Shown: positions 48,477-61,063 of the stretch, in pieces | Position numbering within the stretch: the first letter of the stretch is position 1 | Layout of the letters: every line of letters starts with the position of its first letter | Assembly: GCA_947172415.1 (NCBI GenBank) | Contig: OX359190.1 | Coordinates: forward strand, 6,076,001-6,140,000 | Reading direction: 5' to 3' | Length of the DNA: 64,000 nt | From: Chondrosia reniformis | Lineage: Eukaryota; Porifera; Demospongiae; Chondrillida; Chondrillidae | Notes under the pieces: model-generated | Databases searched by the model: none | What the model was told of the DNA's origin: nothing | The model's input: the letters and a program-made list of their open reading frames with translations, nothing else | Position numbers and translations under genes: made by a program

Positions 48477-49054
48477 CTATTCAGGAGCCCACTGTGACAT
48501 GAAGGTGGCAAATGGAGCAAACCCTAAGGAATATTTTGTAGACACCATTGGAAGAATGGTAGTGAAATGAGGGGAATCCAGAAATCCTAAAAGTGAAACA
48601 TGCTCTTCTGGGACTGCATCAGAGAGATAGCAAATACTGTTGTTGAACTGCTTGTCTCTCATTTCAAACGGATCTTGCAATTCAGTAGGTGTTACATCCC
48701 GCTTAATTGGTTGGAGCTGCTTTCCCCCATCTTGAAGGCATCTGCTGTGCATCACACCATACAACCAAATGGACCTCTCCAAAATTATTACCAGTGCAAG
48801 TAGATGAAATTGGTTTCCCCATGACCTGTCACAGATAGAACTGGGAAGTAGTTCCACCCAATGCACTTCTGCCACTTTAGCAACTGAAGTGGCATCTTGT
48901 TTCATGCAATGGTAGAAGTATCCTAGCAGTTGGCTGAATGACCTTCAGCATATGTTGTTGATGCACAATGAGGCTATGAGCAGTCACCAATCTCAAGTGG
49001 CACATGAACTGCTCTGCTCTGTTCAACAAAGGGCCAAAGATAGCATATGATACA
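48477..49054 (-). pseudogene. OTU-protease-like remnant, C-terminal part
   Basis: The minus-strand frame 48905-48477 contains WGNQFHLLALVIILERSIWLYG and, near its end, SPHFTTILP. In OTU cysteine proteases a W-G-x(4)-L-x-A-L segment leading to I-x-(V/L)-Y precedes the catalytic His, found in an H-(F/Y) context; the match is by pattern only. Upstream in another frame (49050-48950) is LRLVTAHSLIVHQQHML, which fits the helix after the catalytic Cys box, so one frameshift has occurred. The Cys box itself is not seen. Penelope-like copy C sits immediately upstream (49055-50250) and appears to have split the gene there. The protein could come from a transposon or a host deubiquitinase-like gene. Confidence 0.5.
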
Positions 49055-50250
49055 TGAATAATCTAAGATACCATTTTCTTACATGCTATATGCCTATTCT
49101 GTAAAAAGAGCCTATAGGGAAACTAAACCTAAAGAGAGCTTTAGATGAAGATACAGGAGTCTTTCTTTCTTCTTCCTTCTTTTCCCTTCTTTCATCTTCT
49201 TCTCCACAGGGTCAGACAGCCGTTTCTGGGAATTCCACCCTTCATCAGTGATCCTGGGAGTCTTTGTCTTTTTCTTTATCTTGATCTTCTGTGAATCCTT
49301 GGCTCTCTATGCTAAATCTAGGTGCCTTATATACACTATTTTGGTGCCAAAAGTTAAATAAGGTGTTAACTAAGACACATGATGAAATTTAATTTTATGA
49401 ACGGAATGTAGCTCCAATTAACTTTTATGAATTAATTATAAATCTATTAGTAATCTTGCTTGTACAGGTAAAACAGACTCAGCATAACTATAGACACAAG
49501 TAGGACATATTACGCAAGTCTATCCTTAGATCTTCTAGTAGTAACATTTCTTTGGAGGTGGGGTAACACAATATGGGGTAACACAAGACAGTCCTTAAGC
49601 ATACTATCTACTTTTTGCTTATACTTGATTCTAACTAGAGGCTGCCGGGATAGGAAGTTTTAAGGGTTGATTTTAGCTTAAAGTATTTGTAACCCTGCTT
49701 AATAAGTCTACTGCATGACTGCAAACTTTTAGCCTGAAAACTGGAGAAGTCACTACATATTCTGGAATACCTAATTAGTTGTGAAATAAAGACACCATAG
49801 GCTGGGGTATTAGGAATATTACTATCTAAATGGAGGAAATTTAATCACTAATTGACAGTTCAAAATCCTTGTTGTTAATACATAAAAGGTCATCAATATA
49901 CCTATAAGTATTGGAAAATTTAATAGCTAACGTGATGGTATCCTTAAGTAGTCCTTTCATTAACTCATACTCATAGGCAAACAGAAAAAGATTAGCAACT
50001 ACAGGGGCACAGTCAGTTCCCATAGGGATACCTACACATTGCTTAAATACAGAACCGTCTACACATACATAAATGTTTTCAATAAGGTAATTAAAGAGCT
50101 CAATTAAATGAACAGCTCTGACTGCTTTATTGGAGACATTGTTAGACCAAAAGGCTTCATCCTGACAGACTTCTATATATTGGGACTTCCTACAGGTATA
50201 GGCACTATGAAGAAGGTCAGTTATCTTATCTTTAAGTAGGTTATGGGGGA
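49055..50250 (-). mobile_element. Penelope-like element copy C, truncated, with internal deletion
   Basis: Third copy of the GTDCAP-type RT element. It begins (element sense) at CCCCATAACC, within RT motif A, carries GIPMGTDCAPVVANLFLF and RYIDDLLCINN, and loses about 150 bp at 49841 relative to copies A and B. It keeps the C-terminal and 3' regions, including the ACTGATGAAGGGTGG...CCCAGAAACG motif (about 49210-49245), and ends near 49055. It interrupts an OTU-like reading frame. Confidence 0.85.
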
Positions 50251-51082
50251 CAATTTCCACCTCCTTTAGTGCAAACTGGCATGTAATAGCTGGAAAGACT
50301 TTATCTTTTATTGCAATATGCACTTGATGATGTATATTCCTGAAAGTTGCCAGGGTAGGACAATTGACCACTTTAAGAATAGTTTGTAATTCACTGTGAT
50401 GACACTTTGTCCACCTTACTATTGACTCACAATTCAAAGGGTTACTAGTCACAATAGTTTCAAGTGTTGTTTTCAGTGGAAAAACCAGTGTGTCAACATA
50501 AGTAATTGGGATGTCTAAATGCACAGACTGACTGCCAACTATCAATGGTTCCGATGTATGCTCCTTGCCATCTGTCCCTTTATCCCCAATCTGAACATAA
50601 GATTGTGACATGCACTTGTCATTGTGCACCAAAGCACTACTACCCTTTACTGCAGCACTTGATTTCTCCTCATTTTGACTACAATTCTGTACAAAAGGAA
50701 CTGAGATTAGCTCGTCTTTGTCTGATTCTTCGCCACTATGAGCAGATTCTTGTCGTATCCTTGCTGGTTTAGGACCCCTGCAGCGGGATTTATGACCCCG
50801 GCAGCAAGGTTCAGGACCCCGGCAGGAGGATTCAGGACCCCAGCAGCAGGGTTTAGGACCCCTGCAGCAGGGTAATTGAAAAGATAAAATGTAAGCAAAC
50901 CCTCTGAATGTGGTTATGTCCAGTTTATACACACACAGTGATTCATTTGCAAAGTTGGTACATCCATTGAGCGTATTTTGCATCATATGTGTACTTCTTC
51001 CATTGTCATTAATTGGTTCCTTCAGAGACCTGTTGGATGGATCTAAATACAGAAAGGTAGCTAACAACCAGAAGGTCAACAT
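50251..51082 (-). pseudogene. Upstream part of the interrupted minus-strand gene
   Basis: A minus-strand frame from ATG 51082 continues without a stop into Penelope-like copy C to 49841, giving a 413-residue chimeric frame. Only residues up to about 277 (LKEVEIV) precede the retroelement. Features: a hydrophobic N-terminus, five tandem 7-residue repeats of the CCRGPKP type (about 50770-50880, a 21-bp minisatellite), then a polar segment with EESDKDE. No domain is recognised. Its place next to the OTU-like remnant on the same strand suggests one gene split by the insertion. It could equally be a non-coding frame held open by chance. Confidence 0.4.
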
Positions 51083-51288
51083 CCAGAAGATCCACCTAAA
51101 TATAATACAAAAACTAATTGAGTGTGGTTTAGCTTTATATCTGTTTCATGTAGTTATTTTACCTGCTTCTCTCTTCCTGCCTTTCTGATGCTGTCACCAG
51201 GACCTTTAATGTGGAAGGTACACATTGAGAAAGAAAGCATTGTATAAATAAATATTACAAATCTAGATTAAATGAAAAATGAATTTAT

Positions 51289-51660
51289 ATGCTCAAGGAA
51301 TCTATCCAAGTCAAAAAAATGTTTTTTGAATTTTCAGAACAAATCAGTAAACGGCCAAACCCTTATTTCGTTTTAGAAATAAGCTTATCACTAGTGTGTA
51401 TACTGTGGCTACAGTACCACTTGTTTAGAATTGAGGAGCTACTACAGATATGGAAAAAGTCACAAAAGGTAGTAGAAGACATAGATATCATCCTTGCCCA
51501 AATGGCAACAATGGAGTATGTCCTCTTATTGTTACAAGAAATGTATTCACGCAATAAAATAAAAAGAGTAGTCCCAAGAAAAGAAAAGACATACTCCCTG
51601 ATGAAACCAATGCTATTCAATACATAGCAGGGTATGTAATAAAATAATGAAGAAAATATA
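51289..51660 (+). pseudogene. Transposase-like C-terminal fragment
   Basis: The plus-strand frame 51289-51627 (112 aa) has no clear domain. In the adjacent frame just before its end, LPDETNAIQYIAGYVIK is read (about 51588-51645) and is followed by stop codons. The (A/V)-I-x-Y-(I/V)-A-G-Y-(V/I) motif is common near the C-terminus of cut-and-paste transposases of the hAT and P-element types. It lies on the opposite strand to the P-element remnant, so it is a separate piece. Family uncertain. Confidence 0.4.
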
Positions 51661-52140
51661 CATGCTTAGGAAGTCACAGTGATCTCTCAATGTTTGGTGA
51701 AAATGAAAGAGGGCACCACAAATTTAGAGGCAGAAGGTAATGATGCAGAGGAGGAAACATATTTAACTTGGAACTGGAAGTGTGGATACACCCCATGCTA
51801 GCAGAAAACTGAAAATGGGAGCAGGCCCCCTGGAAAAGATGAAATGATGTAAAAAATTGAAGCCAATGAAGATATATTGATGGCTTGGTCACTGATTACT
51901 GTTGATCTGTGAAGAGATGATAGCCACCTTCTTCTTACTGACATCATCTTTTTGTGGATGACTATAAGGGGATATGCTATAGCATCCAGACTAGTGGACG
52001 ATTATTAAGAAGCCATGCGAACCACATCAAAGGGGAAGAAGCCATTAGGAAAACAATTATTTCAGAATTATAAAAATTCTTAGACTATAACGATATATCT
52101 TTTATAAGTATATGGTAAAAGTTACATGCATGTGTGACTC
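51661..52140. other. No gene identified
   Basis: Unique sequence between two transposon remnants, with stops in all frames. Confidence 0.5.
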
Positions 52141-54847
52141 TTATCGAGACTGTTTCCTCTTTCTTAATTTTGGAGTTGTGGTGATGACAGTTGACTCTCT
52201 TTCTCTTCCTCTTCCTCTTGTATTGCCTCTCTCTTTCTTTGATAACCCACTGCTAATGTGTAATATATTTGTAGCCTGATTAAATTGCTGCACGTTAGGG
52301 TTACTATTACGGTGTCCTCTACTCCTTTGGTCTTCAAAATAAGATTGAATAGGATCTTGAGAAAATCGTTCAGTAAGTAGGACTTTCATGTGTGGATCTT
52401 GAGGATGAGTAGTCCCACCTCCAGAAATAAAGTTACTGTATGTATAAAATAAAATGCATATGTCTTACGTGCCATTTGTATGTTGGAAAAATGAACTCTA
52501 TACAACTGCATAACAGTTATCAGGAGCCCATTGATGGTTTCTTTTCTAAATAACATTTATGCCTTTTGTGCTGCATTGTACCCATCCTTCTGGTTAACCT
52601 CCTCTTCCGATTCACTATTTTAAGCCACTATAATAAAAAGTATACATGTATACTGCATGTAAATAGATTACATATATACTTCTGAAATAGGTTACATACA
52701 TCAAACCTTCAGTCAGTTGCTTCTCTAAATGGATCCCGTAAAGTCTTTCTTGTAGTGTTTCCTTCATTCAGATGTCTTACATTGAATATATCAAAAAAGG
52801 GGTCCATTAAAAGTACAAAATCTTCGTTGCTACAGTGTCTACAAACTATTCCGGAGCATTTTCTCTGTAAAACTGTAGCGCTTTGTGGACTGATTCACTA
52901 AGCATCTGTATTGGAAATTCGTACATTACGGATGCTATATATTAATTCAAATTACAATAAAAATTTGCTACCTGAGCAGCAAGTCTCATTCTTGAATAGG
53001 ATGACAGGTGAATGTGCTCTCTTATTAGCTTCTTCCCTATATACAACCTTGATGGCATTTGTGATTTCTTGTAGAGATTTTTCAAATGACTGCATATAAT
53101 GTAGTGCCCTTGTTTCTATAACAAACAAAATTATATATCTTCAGTTAATTGAAGTGATGTTATACATACCTGCATTAATATTGTACCACCAAAACGGGAT
53201 TTTTCCCAACAATTTCTGACTGTATTTATAAGGTGAGGAACATCGCTCATAAAGTAGATATTTCTATCTTCAGCATACATGTTGGTGGTCTTGTATACAA
53301 TACCATTTTCTACATTGCTACCAGATACGTGTTTGTGCATCCGGAAAAATTTTCTGTTCATAGAGGCTCCATTAGCAGTGATAATAATGACCTTGAGTCT
53401 AGTACATTCCACACTGCCAATTACATCCCAAACCATGGGGTACAATTGTTTAGCAGTAAGGGCAGAAGTGGCAAAGTGAGCTACAGGATTATTTAACCGT
53501 GCAGACAGACCACGTAGCATAAATTGGAGCATGTGAGTGGCGACATTGCTAATAAAACTTCTGTTCTCTTCCAAAGCAACTAACTGCTGTTCAATATCAC
53601 CAAGGTTCACATAACCAATTATTTGGCCTGTGTGTTTGTTGTAGATTAGGTCCTCTTTTATCTTAATTTCGTCAAAGGCAAGGACCATGTACTTTCCATC
53701 ACTCCCTTGCATCTTCTCTCTGAGGTCCTCAAGTACATCAGTATGAGTTCCTGAACATACATAAATATATCCATCTTGTCATATTACGCTTTCACTGTAT
53801 ATGTACATATGGTAATCAAATACTTCATATGTGCATGACTGAATTAACCTGGTTCTGCAGTCTTCAATGAGTATAGTCCCGCAGTGTCCTGGTGGATGGC
53901 AGCTGAACAGCATGTTGCATGACCTCATAGGCAGCAGTTGAAAGGGACTTCGGGTAGAGGCACCATTTTACCATGAGAGGGTGCCATCTTATGCCTTTAG
54001 CCCCCTTTACCTGCATTGCCTTCTTCTGCACAATGTACATGCATATACATATATAATTTTAAATTAATGAAACACATGGATATGCATACCTGTTGTTCCC
54101 AGAAAAGTTTTTAAAATTTCCTTCAGGCAACTTTTGTACATTCTCATCTGCTTCGTTTATTACAGTTCCAAGGTCATTTGCCATCTCAATTGTGGACTAC
54201 TGTTGGGCTCTTTCCAGTGAAGCCTTGGTTCTTTTTACTGCTTTTTTCAGTGCCCTTGATCGTTGGAAATAGAATTTCATGCCTTTCTGCTTTCTTGGTG
54301 TGTCCAGCTTGCTAAAGGGAGTCTTCTTCCAAACGTCATCTGTAATTATACATGATATATATGAGCATTTGAATGTATGTGCATGCAAATATGTCATGCA
54401 GTGTATAATGATGTATTTAGTGCCTCAAGTACTTTTATGGAGTCACTTTCTTTGTTTCACCTGCAGATACAGTCTGTGCTTTGAACAGGCAGGACACTTG
54501 GTGCCTTCTTGCAGTAGTATTGCACAATTCACATGTCTAATAGTGTACATATGGTCTGACTCAATCTTGGCAATGATGTCCTTACTAATGTTGTAGAAGT
54601 GACCCACTTTGTCTGCTAATTTCTAAAGTGATGGATCAGAATTCCCAGAGCAGACCTTTAGCTTGTTAACAATGTGCACTTTCTGTTTTAATGAAGCTTT
54701 CTTTGGTAAGGAATCCGACACTCTAAGGGCTGGTGTTGATTCCTTATTAAGATGTTGACCAAGAACATCGACATTCAGATTTCTGCCTGCACCTTCTGTC
54801 AGTGTATGTGTTAGAATGTGGCAAGTTGGAACTTCACCTAAAACCAC
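52141..54847 (-). pseudogene. P-element/THAP9-like transposase, spliced and decayed
   Basis: Minus strand, about seven coding blocks with plausible GT-AG edges: 54847-54461 (CPACSKHR zinc pair), 54339-54090 (KLDTPRKQKGMKFYFQRS), 54025-53849 (RWHPLMVKWCLY, LPSTRTLRDYTH), 53750-53170 (LAFDEIKIKEDLIYNKHTG, HMLQFMLRGL, CTRLKVIIITANGASMNRKF, YFMSDVPHLINTVRNCW), 53115-52972 (HIHLSSYSRMRLAAQ), 52907-52709 (MDPFFDIFNVRHL) and 52389-52141 (ERFSQDPIQSYFEDQRSRG). This order matches P-element-type transposases, with the first catalytic Asp in FDEIKIKED. In-frame stops (54623, 54197) and frameshifts within several exons show it is inactive. No N-terminal THAP domain and no terminal repeats were found. The OTU-like remnant is on the same strand downstream, but a link is not shown. 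Confidence 0.85.
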
Positions 54848-56600
54848 TAACTAATGATATAGTGTGGTCATCAACAGTTTCTACTACCCATGAGTCAGGC
54901 AGTGTGTCATAAACAGCTTCCAAAGTGACCTTAAAATGATACTATGATTAGTACTCTGATTTAGCCCAGTCCACTTAATATAGTTTATAATAGTGCCTCA
55001 CTGTCTTTCTCCTCTTAGGCTTTTGGCCTATTCGACATCTTGAGCCTGCCCCACAACTCCCAGATCTTTTCCCAACTACTCATCTTTACTATCTTGTGGT
55101 GTTCTTATCAAAACAATAACCTTTATTTCGGTTAGTCAGGAATGAAAACAATCCACTCTCCCGGAATAATTCCATCACAATTGCTCATATTTGTTATCGT
55201 GTATATCCGCTTTCTGAAAACAGATCATGGAATAGGGTTTATTAATACATATGGCCTATCAACAGCTAACTAACGGTGAAAGAACAACGACAATTGCACG
55301 TAGTATGGTGAATGTGCGTGTCGCACAACAGAGCTAGTCGCCTCGGCCAAAATTCGTCCAATTACAAGCGAGTTGTAAAGTTTTAGATTTTCTAGTTTTG
55401 ATTAGTACATGCAGACTACTGTGTTGGTTCTGTCGATATTAACTTTGTGGCGATGTGATGTTTAATACTGGTGCAAAGTGTCACACAATCCAATTTATTG
55501 GCATTTCGGGCCTTGGTTTATCATGTCGAAAGTAACCGACTAAGAGCTTGTTAAGCCTTTTTTATAGCATGGCTTTTCTAAACCATTTAACTTCTATTTG
55601 CGGAGTACGAATCAATCCCATAATATCTTTAAACTCAGAGATCACGGACCATTCAGAGAGATACCTTTTGGTTTATCTTTCGACTGTTATCATACATTAT
55701 CCCAAAGGGGTTGATGTAGCTATCATTTTATAAAGAAAATACGCATTGTCATAACAAAGTTTTGTATGCGATATTCAGTGATTCCAATCCCGGTTACGTT
55801 GGTCATATATAATCTATGATATAAACTTCTACAGTGAAGGTATTTGTTTCCATTTGCTAACAGGGTACGATGCTAGGAAGTGTTTCAGCACCTCCATTTG
55901 AAATTGAAAGTATTGAAACTTCTCCAGTGTGGACTTATGACATGTATCTAAAAAGTTACAGAGCCAAAAACATCAAAAACGGCATTGTTTCTCGAAGGCA
56001 AGGCAATGAAATAATATAATTTTTGGGGGTGGACCACAATAAAAACGGTTAGTAAAATCTTGAAATAACTTTGGCATTCGCATACCTTAGAAGACATTTA
56101 TGAAGTAGAACTAACTCTCCTACAAGATTTCCTCTCCAAAAGGTCCTATTAAACTGCAAGTTTGGAGACTCGAGATCTACAGCTTTACAAAGGCCACTTA
56201 AATAGCCATTTACGTATTTCCTCTCCTGCATCGCATATATAGTAGACTCATGTTTAAGATATTTCTCGTCATTCGGTAAACAGAACATATTAAGTGCTAG
56301 TGAAAAGTAATCGACTTTTTGCGGTGGTTAATTTTTGTTTGCTAGCAATGCATTAATACCCTAATGTAAACAAATAGACGCCTATAAACGTCGTGCATGT
56401 GATTTGATTTTAAAAGGTGATTGGGTAGTCCAAAGCAACAGCACAATTGCTGGTGAATTGAAGCATTCTTTTAAACATTGAATAGGCACTATCCTTAGCT
56501 TTAATTGAGATTATCACTAAAATATGATAAGGTCTAGCAATTTTAGGAAGTTTATGCCTAGTTGGACAATAACACAATGTTAATTAATAAAAGACCTAGG
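54848..56600. other. Intergenic, no gene identified
   Basis: Unique AT-rich sequence. Short frames (55548-55733 plus, 56288-56049 minus) lack recognisable motifs. It might include the 5' part of the P-like element, but no THAP zinc motif was seen. Confidence 0.5.
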
Positions 56601-57725
56601 GCACGTTTTCGTGTAGGATTCTTGCAGTGAATATTTACCATATAGTAATACTTTAAAGCTGTAATTCAGTCTAGCAGTATATCGCACTAATTTATTGGTA
56701 ATGAGGATATGCATAAAAGACTATAAAACAAAGTCTAGGTATCCCTCTTTGCTTGCTTGTTAGTGTTCAACATACATGACATTGACTCATTTAGCCAATA
56801 TTTCAACTGAAACAACTGTATACTCTAGAAGAGGTAGTATATCTAAAATTAGAGAATCTTTGAAGCCAATAGAGCAACAAAATATGTAAAATTTAGCATC
56901 AAAGTTTCACCATAAAGAGTTGTCACATTCCTATCGAGGTAACGAATTTTATTTCTTGGGTCATGGTGTGCTCGTTATAATTTAAATATCGTTTCTGGTG
57001 ATTATTACTAAAACCTGGAATGGGATAGGACTCGCTGGAACGGAAGTCACGTTTTCTGGAACTGTTTTCACGTAGAGTCACATGTTCGTTACCAAATGTT
57101 TCCTGGAATGGCAAAGGAAATTGTTCTGTTCTCTCTGCTCATGTAGGATAGTGAAGTCTGCAAACATTCTCGCAATGAATTATTCGAGGACATTAAACGT
57201 GACTCTAAACTGCGTGTTAGAATCTGTAGGAATGAGCCTTTAGCGATATTTTAAGTGAATCTGAACTGTGCATCTGAATAGGTAGGACTTTGGTTTAGCA
57301 AAGGCATCCTGTTTACGTCTGAAGCTGATAGAATTGGGTTTAATAGAGGTACTCTGCAAGTGTCTAAATTGCCTTTGTCTAAATCTGAATTTATATTGTC
57401 AGTGTGTTAGAGAAAGTATTGCGTAAACCTAAGGTTAGAGAATTCTTCACTCTTTGAAGGGAACTGGCTGCCATAGGTGATTTTTTAAGAAGATTACGGG
57501 AGACATTTTACATGAGTCCAAAGTGCGTTTTAGAATCTGTAGGAATTTAGCCTAATAGCGATACTTTAAGTGAATCTGAACTCTGCGTCTGAATAGGTAG
57601 GACTTTGGTTTAACAAAAACGACCTGTTTACCTCTACATCTGATAGAATTGGGTTTAATAGAGGTCCACTGCAAATGTCTTAACTGCCTTCGTCTAAATC
57701 TGCAGAAAAAATTAGTTTCAGATTT
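56601..57725. repeat. Diverged tandem units of ~310 bp
   Basis: Recurring phrases GGAACTG(G/C)CTGCCATAGG, TTTAGC(C)TAATAGCGATA, GTCTGAATAGGTAGGACTTT and TGATAGAATTGGGTTTAATA occur twice here (about 57160-57420 and 57430-57720) and again at 61670-62110. The left part (56613-56770, GTGTAGGATTCTTG...GAGGATATGC) recurs at 62123-62300. Non-coding. Confidence 0.7.
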
Positions 57726-58642
57726 CTGCGAGCAATTTTAAACATGTAAACTCATTTTTAAGATGTGTTCATACGTGCGAGTCTTCAGAATGAATCATTT
57801 CTGTAGTCAGTTTAGAAACACTTTCATCTGTTAAGAGATAAACTTATTATTAGCATATATTACACAATGTGAATTAACAGAATGCCTAGGCCTACGTTTC
57901 TGTGCCTTAGAACAATTCACAAGCGGTAGTCTCTATACACAGTTTGCTAATAAAACACAATATGTTGTTCGTATAGTCCGTATGTGATCACTGAATATAA
58001 AGCTGTATTCAACATTTCCATGGCACTTAAAAAATTATATATGTATTTGCGCAAGTGTGTGATGAAACTCACTAAAGAGGCACTCGGGCACTGAAACATA
58101 GACTCATCGCAGAGAGTGTCATTGTGAGCTTTAGCACTAAAAAGCGCTGTTGAAAAAGCAGTCTATAGGCTCTTCCAAGATATTTGACAGTAATAGTCAT
58201 CCTTACAGTATCGAAACGAAGGTTGTTATGGCAATACATAAACTGCTAAAGGTTTGGTTTTACGTGCGACGCATCTATCATTCAGATTAACATAAGGCCT
58301 TTACACAGGCCTAGGTACAATAGTTATCGGTGGAAATGAATTCATCCTTCAAAACAGCTATGTGCCCAGATGATCGCCAAGGGAAATCACTTCGCAGCTG
58401 TTTGCTTTCTCAATGTGTTACTATAACAACGTTTTAAGCAATAGTCGAAAGATGGACTACGCGATGGTAAGTCTCGGCAGGCTATAAAGTTCATGTCAGT
58501 GACTTTTGTGAATTTCTTTTATATATAATAATAACTGTAGTCAGAAAAGTTTTATATAAGTAGAGGTCTTCTTGCTACTTCCTTCATGCATTTTGACCTT
58601 TGTCTTCAGTTCTTTATATATTCAAAGCTCCTATTTTAAAAT
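57726..58642. other. No gene identified
   Basis: Unique AT-rich sequence without coding or structural signals that I can support. Confidence 0.5.
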
Positions 58643-59060
58643 GTACATATATATATATATATATATACAGTGCAAGTTACAATATACTAAGGTAATCTAA
58701 ATAAATAATTAAATAAATAAATTATATAATTAAATAATTCATGTCACTCCGTAAACATTTAGTGAATCTTGTGACGTTGGGAAAACGTCAACGCCTCGTT
58801 ACTAAAGAAGATCATCCCTTTTGTGAATGGCTATGACAAGTCGACGCTCTCCTACGAGAAGGAGCTATGTAATAAGCGAGTTGTAGCGAAGGTTAGATAA
58901 AGAATATTTGTATATGTTCATGTTAAGTTTAAGCCAGAATTGTTGCTATATATTGATGTAAAATAGATAAAATAGATACGTTTAGACGACCGTAGTAAAA
59001 CTTTTGTACTTTAAGCTACGTTATCTCTTCTTTTGTTTTCTGTTAATATTTTTACCTATC
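58643..59060 (+). repeat. Dispersed repeat, copy 2
   Basis: Diverged relative of 1809-2592: a TA run, CAGTGCAAGTTACAATATAC, an AAATAAAT tract, then GTGACGTTGGGAAAACGTCA, AAGTCGACGCTCT and AAGCGAGTTGTAGCGAAGG. A further piece of the same family, reversed, lies at about 60500-60900. Confidence 0.75.
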
Positions 59061-59113
59061 CATGTGTGTGCATATGAATGCAGGAGTGTAATTGGATACA
59101 TAGGGGTGGATTT

Positions 59114-60430
59114 TACGGGGTGCCATATGTTCCAATACTATCATTTCCTGTCTATTTAACTTCACGCAACTGATTTACTATATCGAGCTACCGATTTACT
59201 ATATAGGCTGATTTAGTAAATCCATATGCCGATATAGTAAATCGATATGCCAATATAGTAAATCAGACTGCCTATTTAGTAAATCAGACTGCCTATTTAG
59301 TAAATCAGACTGCTGATATACTAAATCATAAGGTCAATTTAGTAAATGAGACTACCATTAGGCCATAATAGCCCTAAGCTCTTAGCTTAAGAAGCCTTTT
59401 GCCACGTAATGCACACAATAAGGATATAACAATTAATAAGAAAAGAGAAACACTGAAATCATTGTCAATATCATTGCTTGAACACGTGAGCATTACAAGG
59501 AGTGTCTTAGTAGTAGAACGCACCCATATGGCAGATACCACGAACAAACCACCATCAATGATATAGATATAGAATTTTACATGCAGAGGATCATGCAGCT
59601 ACAGGATCTATCGGTGTAATGCTTTTATACTATTCTTTCCATCAACATGTATATTCATGGCTTATAATATGTTTGAGTTATACTTGCAACTGTTAAATGA
59701 TGACATCTTTGAACTATACTCTATATGCTTATGTAAAAGTTATAATTGGTAGTGGAAGCACCGGAATTCTACTCTTCATGCATTACAGATAGTCACATTC
59801 GGTACATTGGCCACTCCTCAAATGTTCTACCAAGGAAATTGCAGCCCTACAATACAGGTCATATCAATTATTCTCAGAAGGTTGCTCATTTATAGTATTC
59901 AATTCTGACAAAATGTCCCGACAAGGTTGGAATCTCAGATTGTTAACTTCCACTGCCTCAGAGGCTGATTCCAAAATGGCCTGTCTTTCAGCCTGCACAT
60001 GACCCGCATGATGTTCTGTGGGATCTTACAATTGTGGACTATCATGATCGCTTCCATCTAGATCTGAGCCATTCTCAGTGTTGGAAGGCTAATTAATGAT
60101 ATAAGCAATGTGATATATTTTGACATATATTAATTGTTTTGGTTAGGGGTTCTTAAGAGGAGACCTTGGACTGCTAAGGATAATGGGCATTAATCCATTA
60201 TTTCAAGCCAATCTGAATTGCTAAATAGACAGTCTGATTTACTAAAAAGTACAGTCTCATTTACTAAACAGGCAATCTGATTTACTAAATCGGAAATCTG
60301 ATTTACTATATTGGAAGTCTGATTTACTATATTGGCATATCGATTTACTAAATCAGCAGTCTGATTTACTAAATCAGTCGATATAGTAAATCGGTTGCAT
60401 GAAGTTTATTGGAACATATGGCACTCCGTA
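59114..60430. mobile_element. 1.3-kb terminal-inverted-repeat element with subterminal arrays
   Basis: Ends TACGGGGTGCCATATG (59114) and, inverted, TACGGAGTGCCATATG (to 60430), flanked by the exact 6-bp repeat GGATTT (59108-59113 and 60431-60436). Just inside each end is an array of about 20-bp units containing GATTTACTA(A/T)AT and CAGACTGCC (about 59160-59350, and inverted 60220-60400). No transposase frame is present, so it is non-autonomous. A 6-bp duplication with 5'-TAY ends is, from memory, the pattern of the IS3EU superfamily; treat that as tentative. It sits between two pieces of an older dispersed repeat. Confidence 0.8.
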
Positions 60431-60499
60431 GGATTTGGATAAATATGCGTGCGTGCAAGCTCATACAGTACATATAGTCAATCTCTCAGTATATTGCTA

Positions 60500-60900
60500 G
60501 CCCCAGCAAAAGTATACTTTTATATACAGTGCAATTACAATAGAGAATATAATACATTCAGTATAGTATATATATATTAAAAATTGATGCTACTTATGTA
60601 TTATGCATGTTTAAATACAATCAAGTACTACACAGTGCAAGTTACAAATTTATACACGGATGCAAGTGACTTCCAAGATAATCACACTGAGATATATAAT
60701 ATAATACAGATGCAAATGACTCCCAAAATAATCACAATCAGGTATATTAAACGCTACAAGACTTTAGCCACACTGAAATTCTCAACTGCTGCATACAGAG
60801 TAGTAGTCTCTACAGATCATAAAAGGTTAAACGCATGGCCTTCCAATTACCTTTTCACACCCTAGTATAGACTCAAGATGAAGCATATGCATGCCATTAT
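60500..60900 (-). repeat. Dispersed repeat piece, reversed relative to 2630-3000
   Basis: On the minus strand it matches 2650-2960: AAAGGTAATTGG, AGTAGTTGAG, GTGTGACTAAAGTC-like text, and the GTGTAGTACTTGATTGTA segment. A 93-aa frame here is probably spurious. Confidence 0.65.
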
Positions 60901-60952
60901 CAGCAAACGTTCCAGTCTCATGCAGGGGTTCTCACCCAATAATCACCTCAGA

Positions 60953-61063
60953 ATTGACTTGCCTTGAGTGTGAGCTAGGAGTACCATTGTATGCTTTCAT
61001 GCCTTCACATAAACAACAGGGTTAGAGACAATTTGGTAGCTCACACTCAAGGCAAGTCAATAT
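60953..61063. repeat. Short inverted repeat, ~25-bp arms
   Basis: ATTGACTTGCCTTGAGTGTG at about 60953 is complementary to CACACTCAAGGCAAGTCAAT ending at about 61063. The spacer is about 60 bp. Confidence 0.8.

Noticed and set aside
49841-51082. 413-aa ORF as one functional gene
   Set aside because: The last third is a truncated, internally deleted Penelope-like RT joined by insertion, so it is treated as a chimera.
51363-51620. Minus-strand 85-aa frame at the YIAGY fragment
   Set aside because: The transposase-like motif is on the plus strand; the minus frame is its shadow.
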